Of a stretch of DNA of 30,837 bases, positions 10,276 to 17,703 are shown one piece after another. The notes below the pieces were generated by a model that saw only the letters and a program-made list of their open reading frames with translations, did not search any database and was not told the DNA's origin. Origin of the DNA: Nemertoderma westbladi (taxonomy: Eukaryota; Xenacoelomorpha; Nemertodermatida; Nemertodermatidae); the NCBI GenBank assembly GCA_032718475.1, contig JAUCBJ010002036.1, forward strand, positions 1-30,837, read 5' to 3'. Every line of letters begins with the position of its first letter. Position 1 is the stretch's first letter. A program made the position numbers and the translations under genes.

Positions 10276-10310
10276 TTAAATGACCTTATAAGTTACTTCT
10301 AAGAAAGTTT

Positions 10311-10530
10311 GTGGATGACGGCGCGCGTTTAATGTGGATGACGGCGCGCGTTTATTGTGGATGACGGCGCGCGTTTAATGTGGTTGATGGCACGTTTAAT
10401 GTGGATGACGGCACGTTTAATGTGGATGACGGCACGTTTAATGTGGATGACGGCGCGCGTTTAATGTGGATGACGGCACGTTTAATGTGGATGACGGCAC
10501 GTTTAATGTGGATGACGGCGCGCGTTTAAT
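10311..10530. repeat. CpG-rich minisatellite with two unit lengths (23 and 21 bp)
   Basis: Ten units follow one another without spacers. Long units read GTGGATGACGGCGCGCGTTT plus AAT (23 bp). Short units read GTGGATGACGGCACGTTTAA plus T (21 bp). The order is L L L S S S L S S L. The GCGCGCG cores are conspicuous in otherwise AT-rich DNA. The 10531-10790 flank holds nothing recognisable. Confidence 0.95.
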
Positions 10531-10795
10531 ATTTATATTTAGCGTTTATATTTTTAGGTTAGGCTACCTTGAAGAAGCTAACGCCACTGCTACTACCACA
10601 CACACTGCATATTCTTCCAATTTGAAATGTCAATGTGTATTGGAGAGTCGCGATGGAGAACTTATATTAATTATAATTAAATAATTATCAACATAATAAT
10701 TGTAACTGCGTTTTTACTTGAACTGATATTATGATGTTATATATTATTACTGATGATGTTATATAACTTTTGCCCGTTTTAAAGATTTCGTTTAA

Positions 10796-12332
10796 CCCTA
10801 TTAAACCCCCGGGGGGGGGGGGGAGTGGTTTTTTTATTATAATTCTGAAACAAACGCAGTTGGGAATCTGAACTTTTATGACTTTTCCTAAAAATCTATT
10901 GTCTTCCTAGTAGTGAAAACCGTTTACAAAAATATTGGGTACTTTTCGAGTTATAGCACCATTTTTTAACCCTACTTTTGGCACTTTTTTGAGACGTTTT
11001 TTGAAAATTACATTTCATTAAATATGAATTGTAACATCTCTATTTTTGATTTACACCGGTTTTTTGGTGTTAGAAATTGGATGGAATTCATATAAATTGA
11101 TTTAGAAATTTCAAACTTGTTTTTTTCGGTGGGTGCCAAATTTTGGTGCCAGCACCAAATTTTGAAATAAGTCAATTTTGTAAATTGTTTGTTTGAAACT
11201 TGTTTTTTACGCAATTGGGGTTTTTTAGGGTTCTGAATTCGATGAAAAATATACGAGTTGCACCAAGCGTATCAAACTTGCATTTTTCGGTGCTGTGTGC
11301 AAATTTTGGTGCTAGCACGAAATTGTGAAAATCCATTCAATAGATAAAATTGCTTGTGACAATTTATTTCTTGCGTTTTAGAGGTTTATGGCTGTTCTGA
11401 ATTCAATGGAAAATATAATTATCGAACTAGACATCTCAAACTTGTATTTTTCGGATGTGGGTGCAAAATGTGGTGCTAGCACCAAATTTTGAAAACCATC
11501 AAATATATCAATTGATTGTGTCAATTTGTTTCTTGCCTTATACGGGTTTGTGATGGTTCTGAATTCAATTGAATCAGTAAAAATTTCATTAGAGTTCTCA
11601 AACTTGTATTTTTCGCCAGTGGGTGAAAATTGTTGTGCCAGCACCAAATTTTGGAAAATATGCAAATTGATAAGTAGATAGTATCACCTTTATGAGGGTC
11701 CTGAATCCGATGGAATCAATAAAAACAGCACTGGACATCGCAAACTTGTACTTTTTGGTGATGGGTACGAAATTTGGTGCTAGCACCAAAATTTGCCAAA
11801 TTACGCCGAAAAATACAAGTAGCAATGATCTGGCATATTAGAAATGTATTCCATTAGAATCAGCGCCCTCGAAAACCTGAAAATGTGAATTTATAGCATC
11901 GTATAAGTGAATTAAAAATTTTGTGTTCTAACTGAAAAGTGCTGGTTACTTGTTTTTTTCATTTTTTTCCTACGCAGAGAGGACTAAACAGCCATTTATA
12001 GTAATCATATCATTTTTAAATATTTTCCAATGTATTTTACACCCCAGAAAACCTGTATTGAAAAATAATTAGCCGAAAATGTAACTTTCAAATTTTGTGA
12101 AAATTGTGCACTACTTGTAATTTTGGTGCTGCAATATAACCACCCCAGTACATTTTTTCGAAAATGTTTTTTTTCGGTTGGATCCAGACAAGTGATACCT
12201 ACGTACAAACAAAAAATCAGACGTTTTAGTAAATATTTGTAGATTTTAGAGGGGGGGGGGGGGGGGGGGGCTCAATATGACCCCCCCCCCCCCGGTATTT
12301 CTACAACATTTTATAGCCCGGTACTAATAGGG
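10796..12332 (-). mobile_element. Full-length palindrome-rich piggyBac-like non-autonomous element
   Basis: TTAA at 10792-10795 and 12333-12336 flanks ends that read CCCTATTAAACCCCC and, in reverse complement, CCCTATTAGTACCGGG. This gives short inverted repeats beginning CCCTATTA, in line with piggyBac-type termini. The body consists largely of degenerate ~160-bp repeats, each with a GGTGCTAGCACC-type palindrome, shared in inverted orientation with 5479-6836. Long G and C runs sit at both ends (10811-10823, 12251-12270 and 12281-12293). Open frames of 67-95 codons inside (for example 11378-11665, minus) simply restate the internal repeats, and no transposase is present. It is the better-preserved member of the inverted pair. 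Confidence 0.85.
12251..12293. repeat. G20 - 10 bp - C13 foldback tract
   Basis: Twenty G residues (12251-12270), the spacer CTCAATATGA and thirteen C residues (12281-12293) lie near the end of the piggyBac-like element. They can fold into a GC hairpin. Exact lengths are doubtful because homopolymers are error-prone. Confidence 0.8.
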
Positions 12333-12730
12333 TTAAAGAAGTTGGAATTACGAAGAAGTTAAACTTAATTTTTTCCAATCTAATTTAAAAAAATGTCAAA
12401 TAGTGTTTAATTTCCAATATCTCGAGAACTATAAAACATATTTCGAAACGGTTACTATACTTGGAATCTTCGGCTAATTACCTGCACATCATGATTTATC
12501 ACTAACTGGTTACTATGGTTACTAACTGCTATGAATAGTTATGTATATAATTTTAATTTAAAATTGCGATATTGAATTAAATAGAAATCAAATTCAACAA
12601 AATCAATCGTTAAACATGTCTATCTGCTCATTTCTCCGTTCTAAAAGTCCTGCTGTCCGGAAATCCAGAAGCCCGATCAAACCGTCTGTATGGTGGTGTA
12701 CGCAGTTCTAGAACACATGTTCTGTGTTCT

Positions 12731-12928
12731 GTGTGTTCTGAATCTCAATCTCCGGAGTACGATTGCCCAAAAGATGTATCAAAGCCACAAAATTGTTTGT
12801 ATTGTAATTGTCCTCCAACAAATCTTAAAATTAACAATATTGTTTATGGTAGCGGTAAAGATACTGATCCTGTGCCCATTGATAACTGCAAAACTGGACA
12901 CGACCAATTCCAGTTAAGTATTTATTAA
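12731..12928 (+). CDS. Unrecognised cysteine-containing short open frame
   Basis: A 65-codon frame contains SPEYDCPKDVSKPQNCLYCN, CPPTNL and then VPIDNCKTGHDQF. Its composition (spaced Cys, Pro, Asp, Lys) looks more protein-like than its surroundings, and it lacks the repeats seen elsewhere. I do not recognise a family. The open frame extends upstream of the ATG (about 12690) and ends in TAA. It could be an exon or a transposon remnant, but splice sites are not convincing: the GT-containing end CCAGTTAAGT is weak. The rest of 12340-13800 shows no gene. Confidence 0.15.
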   Translation: MCSESQSPEYDCPKDVSKPQNCLYCNCPPTNLKINNIVYGSGKDTDPVPIDNCKTGHDQFQLSIY

Positions 12929-13016
12929 TCTTCACTGAAGTTCTAAACAAGTCAGGAGAAGGCGGTGCATTACTAAAACAGCAACATGGTTTCGTATCTC
13001 TTGGGGAGAATCAGAT

Positions 13017-13052
13017 ATTCTTATTCTTATTCTTATTTTATATTCTTATTTC
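13017..13052. repeat. ATTCTT microsatellite
   Basis: Several imperfect copies of the hexamer ATTCTT in a pyrimidine-rich strand. Confidence 0.8.
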
Positions 13053-13807
13053 TCTAGTGGTATCATCAACACCACGCGATTTAATTTCACATGACAAAAT
13101 GAAAGCTTGGGCTAATGATACTGTATTTGTGAACTATTTTCTGGTTAGAGGGAAAACACCTACTCCTACAAGAAAACAGTATCCAAGAAGAGCGGAGATA
13201 ATGGGAACAGTAGTTATCACATTTAAATAATGGTGGTTTATAAACTATATTTATATACTGTGTACTGTGGTATATCCTGTTTGAGTATCCACTAATTTTT
13301 TTTAGCCCATTGGCCATTCCCAAATATTTAGAATTTATTTAGCATTTTGGCGAAAATAAGCTGTTTGTAAACAGTGAATCCGCCATCTAATCACCAGAAT
13401 GACTTCTCATGTTTTTCACCACAAACTATGAGACAACGCATCTTTCCACTCCCCTTCATCCGGATGCATCTGCAAATTCTGCATCGGCCCCACCATTGAT
13501 AGATACCACGCCTTTAGTTGCTCCCCGGCTGCCTTATCTAACTTTTAAGATATTTATTTTATATAATTTTATGAATGAACATTATGTATGAATTTTATAA
13601 TAATTTAATACTGTATTTTACACGTTCTAATCGGTACCGATTTACCCTGCTTGGGGGTGTATTGTATATATAATAATTAAAAAATAGATGTTTAGCTAAG
13701 TATATAATATATACAAAATGTTCGAATGAATCTATAATTCTGGACATGATGTCCTTGTCGATCTCCGTAAAAATCATTAAGAACTGTATCATAAAGAAAT
13801 TTGATGT

Positions 13808-14697
13808 TTCCCCCCCGGACACTTCCCCCCCAGACACTTCCCCCCCGACACTTCCCCCCCGACAGTTATTAACTTCGCACATTCTTATTTTTCATTTTGT
13901 AAGGTAAACGGACCGCTTGAATGATATACTGTTTTTATTAAATATAGAATGATAATAATTAATTGTTTTAATTATAGGTATTATTATGTAATAGTCTTCT
14001 TCAAATTGTAGCAGATGGGGATGAATATTATTTTTGCAATCAAAATTATACCTCTCCAGAGTAAAATCGACATGCGTCGACCTGTATTCTGTATTCAGCA
14101 TTACATATTGATATACATATTACTACTATACATACTATATAGATATTATACACACTACATATTAAATTTCCTGGTTACTTGCAATATTTTTAATAGGATT
14201 TTGTTGAATTATATAATATTGTAGTAATTTATATATTAATTTGGTTAACATTCAATACAGCTCCTACTTTAGGCTTAGTCAATTTATTATCTGGTGATAC
14301 AAACATGAATTGATTATTTCAAAATGGTTTCAAAGTTTTTCACCACGACGGGCACACAGTGAATGCCGGGGTTTGGGGACGGCAGCCCCCAACCAAAGAA
14401 GCCGGGGTTTGGGGGCGGCACCCCCCAACAAAAGAAGCGGGGGTTTGGGGGCGGAACCCCCCAACCAAGTAAAAGAAAAACAAACAAAATTTGATTATAA
14501 AAATGTTTCTTTTATAATTTTGAAAAACTTGACTAGATACAATTTGTCCTGTAACCATCTTTAACTTTTGTTTATTGCTTTGGTGCACCAAGATAAATTT
14601 TAACAATTTAACTGGGGGGGAAGTGTCCGGGGGGAAGTGTCCTACTTGGGCGGGGGGGATGTGTCCGGGGGGGAACTGTCCGGGGGGGGAAGTGTCC
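13808..14697. mobile_element. DNA element with iterated GGACACTTCCCCCCC terminal arrays
   Basis: The left array (13808-13866) has four copies of a 14-15-bp unit (GACACTTCCCCCCC) and ends CCCCCCCGACAGTTATTAA. The right array (14611-14697) starts ACTGGGGGGGGAAGTGTCC and has about six reverse-complement copies. The inner borders mirror each other (GACAGTTA and, reversed, CAGTTAAA). The interior is AT-rich, with no transposase. It looks like a non-autonomous inverted-repeat element of about 890 bp, superfamily unknown. No clear target duplication was found at its edges. Confidence 0.65.
14365..14471. repeat. Three tandem 36-bp GC-rich hairpin units
   Basis: Units start at 14365, 14401 and 14437, reading GCCGGGGTTTGGGGGCGGCA and then CCCCCAACCAAAGAA. 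Each contains the inverted pair TTGGGGG and CCCCCAA around a short GCGGC loop. The array sits inside the 13808-14697 element. Small frames through it, rich in Gly and Pro, are artefacts. Confidence 0.85.
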
Positions 14698-14711
14698 TAG
14701 ATCCCCGTAGT

Positions 14712-14758
14712 GAGAATATATTTTCCCTCCCCATAAAAGAAAAAAATTGTAAAAAAAA
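14712..14758. repeat. Long target-site duplication, left copy
   Basis: The sequence starts GAGAATATATTTTCCCTCCC and continues CATAAAAGAA...AAATTGTAAAAAAAA. A near-identical copy at 15146-15194 lies directly after the tail of the RTE-like insertion. The two copies differ only by a GG insertion and A-run length. Confidence 0.8.
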
Positions 14759-15145
14759 TTATACGGGGGTGAGACCTGGACACTGTCTAAATCACTTAAA
14801 CAACGAATTGATGGTTGCTACACAAGACTACTAAGGGCAGCCCTATACATCAGCTGGAGACAACACATGACAAACGCCGAGCTTTATGGTACAATACCAC
14901 CTGTATCAACCACCCTCCGTGAACGCAGATTAAGATTCAGTGGGCACTGCTGGCGAAGTAAAGATGGTCATACCAGAAGTAGTGGACGACCGGCCATAAC
15001 ATATATAGATCAACTTGAAAGGGATACTGAACTTGGGAGAAACGAAATTGCGACAACTATGGAGAATCGGGGGAAGCCTGGAAGGATCTCATTTCCACTG
15101 TCGCACTGTCCGAGTTTGCTCGACCTAGTAGTAGTTGTAGTAGTA
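14759..15145 (+). pseudogene. 5'-truncated RTE-like LINE (family 1), C-terminal coding end
   Basis: This is about 93-95% identical to the last ~385 bp of the long element at 26222-26610. It encodes TRLLRAALYISWRQHMTNAE (with Y where the long copy has N), LYGTIPPVSTTLRERRLRFS and GHCWRSKD, the standard RTE-like C-terminal block. A deletion of about 37 bp removes the LLLWxPxHG segment. It keeps ACATATATAGATCAAC where the long copy has lost four bases, so it preserves the correct frame (AITYIDQLERDTELG) there. It ends in a TAG-rich tail (CTAGTAGTAGTTGTAGTAGTA) followed by the duplicated target. An inserted G run and a small insertion (TCGCACTG) break the last codons. Confidence 0.85.
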
Positions 15146-15194
15146 GAGAATATATTTTCCCTCCCCATAAAAGAAGGAAAATTGTAAAAAAAAA
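15146..15194. repeat. Long target-site duplication, right copy
   Basis: Second copy of the ~45-bp flank seen at 14712-14758. It starts exactly where the TAG-repeat tail of the LINE ends. Confidence 0.8.
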
Positions 15195-15360
15195 AGTAAT
15201 GAAAGCAAGGGCGGGTATGGGCTGCGTGGAGTTTAATTCTGAGTTACGCAATGGGTTGGGTCTGGGTGGATAGCAACAACACATTATAATTTAATTTAAT
15301 TTAATTTCAAACATAACCAATAAATGGAAAGTGCAGTTTAAACAAGGGAAGGGGGGTGGT

Positions 15361-15382
15361 GGGGGGGGGGGGGGGGGGGGGG
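15361..15382. repeat. Poly-G run (about 22)
   Basis: A homopolymer following an AAGGGAAGGGGGG lead. The wider stretch 15196-16137 has a TTTAA repeat near 15288-15306 and no gene that I recognise. The exact run length is uncertain. Confidence 0.8.
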
Positions 15383-16136
15383 CACTAGCGAACCGATGGG
15401 GGAGGCCATGTGGCCTATAGATTAGATAAATAATAAAAATATTAAAGATCCACATTCAAAATTTTCTGAAACAAAGTGCATTTTTCTAAGCAAAAAGCTT
15501 CGCATTGTAACCGGGCTGGCCAAGGGCTAGATCCATGGGGGGTAATTTGAGAATATCCCTTGGTAGTATTACAGTATATCAGTTGTGGCCGTGGCCTTCT
15601 GGCTGGCCACAACAACTGGGAAATACGTTGCTTTCTTGTAAGGAGAAATATTCACAACAAATTATGCCATATAGGGAGTACAGGAGTAAGTTGGCTCAGT
15701 GCTATGCTGTATATTAGCTTGGGGTGCCTTGTATTCCGACAACGACAGAGCACTGACAAAGTAAAGGTATAGCATCTGTAATGGCTCTTAGCTTAGGACA
15801 CCCCAGCATGTAGAACCAATTATCAGAATTACCAGAAATGTTCTAAAGTCTTCCCAAGAAATTAGATAGTCAACTATACTAACCTACAACACACAGGAGG
15901 CCGCCAACCAAAGAGATTGGCCTCGTGGCTCTGGGCTGGCCTGGTTTACATTAATTTTTGAAAATCCAATTAGTTTGAGTTTGCGACCATTTCCCGCCAC
16001 GAACTCACATCTCGGTACCTAGAAATCGCAATGTCCAATCCACCCCTAAATCATTCCTCTACTTATGGATTCCATTTAATATTTTTGGTAAATATTTTGT
16101 AAATAATATTTGGATACTTGTTGTTATATGGGTTCT

Positions 16137-16291
16137 GTTGCGTTTCGGCAACTCAAATTCGCGTTTAGGCAACTCAAATTCGCGTTTCGGCACCTGAACA
16201 ATTACGTTTTACCAACTGCTATAGTTGTGTTTCGGCAACTCGTAGTTGCATTTCGGCGAACTGAAATTGCGTTTCGGCAACTACAGTAGGT
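16137..16291. repeat. Degenerate repeats of a GTTGCGTTTCGGCAACT hairpin word
   Basis: About seven imperfect copies of GCGTTTCGGCAACTCAAATT-like words at 20-30-bp spacing. GTTGCGTTTCGGCAAC can itself pair as a small hairpin (GTTGC / GCAAC). It may be a subterminal region of an unidentified DNA element. 16292-16837 shows nothing else. Confidence 0.65.
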
Positions 16292-16837
16292 CACATACCC
16301 TCGTATGTAATGTAACTGTGACTGCACTCATTATGTAAGTAAATGATGATAAATGAATGAGTTGTTATGAAATGGAGAAATTGAATGATTTTGGAAACCC
16401 ACAACATGTTGCAGTGTCCACCATAATCGCTTTCACACGGACAAACCTGTAAAATAAAACCCAGAGACACTGAGAGCTGTCTGCATCGTATTAATACACA
16501 TCGAATGAGCCACAAAGCAAGGAATGAGAGCGAAATCTGTCGACGTGTATCGATGGACATACATACAAACTGAGCAGAATTATATATATTAGATATTATG
16601 GTGGCCCATGGTTGCCACTATAAAACTTGTAAAAAAAATTTGAATAATATAAAGAATGGTGTGTAATATATAAACTATATTTGATGGCTAATACACCAAC
16701 CACAAAACAAGCACGATGGGTAAAACATTATTAACAAATAATATAAACACTAAATGTACTACATAATTTGAATATTTGTTTCGAATTAATTAAATTGTAT
16801 AGAATAGGGCAAAGAAATTTAAAATTAAAACAATGGA

Positions 16838-16856
16838 GGGGGGGGGGGGGGGGGGG
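16838..16856. repeat. Poly-G run (poly-C on the retrotransposon strand)
   Basis: Nineteen G residues immediately downstream, in minus-strand sense, of the last recognisable endonuclease codons. The run may mark the 3' end region of the Ulp1-RT element, or it may be an unrelated homopolymer. Confidence 0.75.
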
Positions 16857-16863
16857 ATAGCAT

Positions 16864-17703
16864 TTAGGTGCCATGTTGGTCTCCCAGTAGCAGCGGTTCT
16901 TGGGGAGGTTGAATGACTCCTTTATGCAGGAGGCATTCCCAGCTTGGATTGCTATCCCAAGGCGTTGATGCAGGAATTGCGTAGACCTCTTGTTGCCGCT
17001 GACCTTCTCCAAGAGCTGGCCTAATTGTCGAAGGAATGACAAGGATGAAGGTCATATGCCACAAAGCGTCTCCACAGCGACAGACTGGACTAAGTAGTCT
17101 TTGGCAAAGTTCCAATACTTAGCAAGTTTCCGCCCTTCTGCCAATTCAGCGACTGTTGAGCCATCTAAACATGCGGCATTTGAGTATGAGGCGGCAAGGC
17201 GATGGGCAGGTAAAGTCCCACACGAGGGCTTTGCCGTTTGACCAAGAGAGCAGAGTGGCTCCATCGGGGCGCTTTAGGTCGTTGTCATTGCTGAGCCCGA
17301 CTGGTTCAAGGGTTGCGGGTACCTCAGTGGATTGGAGGGCGTGGTAGATGGTGTCATTGCACAGACGGTGTCGTGCATGTCGGCTCTTGGCAAACTTGCA
17401 GACTATGGCATGGCTAGCTGAAGCATCAACGACGGCGCCACACACACAAGCATGGGAAGAGCAAACAGGTGCACCAAGACGGAGAGCAACAGCCATACCG
17501 AACTGTTCATCGGCAAGGCGGAGGCCAAGGGTAGCAGAAGGGATGGCATTCAACCACTCACCAGAACCAGGTGCTTGGCAGCCCTTAAGGCGGGACACAG
17601 AGCTATTATCACTAGATGAAATTAGTGATGCCAGTTGGGATTTGGATACTGGGTCCTGCCAAGATCTTTGGTTGCTTGGTGTCTCAGGAATATCAAAAGA
17701 AGG
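16864..17703 (-). pseudogene. Restriction-like endonuclease C-terminal part of the Ulp1-RT retrotransposon (broken)
   Basis: Directly downstream of the RT stop codon the same frame stays open to 17146. It encodes LRLGAPVCSSHACVC...SHAIVC, a C-x-C-x10-H-x3-C zinc-binding motif, then RHARHRLCND, then KRPDGATLLSW and LVWDFTC. The RPD...(about 15)...WD pair is the PD-(D/E)XK-type catalytic signature of restriction-like endonucleases of R2/NeSL-type elements, which nick the target. A one-base shift near 17205 moves the homology to another frame (HRLAASYSNAA...DYLVQSVAVETLCGI). A TGA at 17052-17054 interrupts it, and SFLRQLGQLLEKVSG followed by QRLGIAIQAGNASC continues. The catalytic residues are present, but the protein cannot be made intact from this copy. 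The reading beyond about 16870 is unclear. Confidence 0.8.

Noticed and set aside
10466-10684. ORF beginning with DDGTFNV repeats
   Set aside because: Its N-terminal half is the 21/23-bp minisatellite, and the rest has no recognisable motif.
11378-11825. 95- and 75-codon minus-strand ORFs sharing FQNLVLA...KYKFE motifs
   Set aside because: The protein similarity just restates the ~160-bp DNA repeats of the piggyBac-like element. The parallel frames at 5841-6273 behave the same way.
14310-14606. Gly/Pro-rich repeat protein ORFs on both strands
   Set aside because: They are translations of three 36-bp GC hairpin repeats.
16731-16863. Proline-run C-terminal extension of the endonuclease
   Set aside because: It is a translation of the 19-nt C homopolymer and AT-rich DNA beyond it, so not supported as protein.
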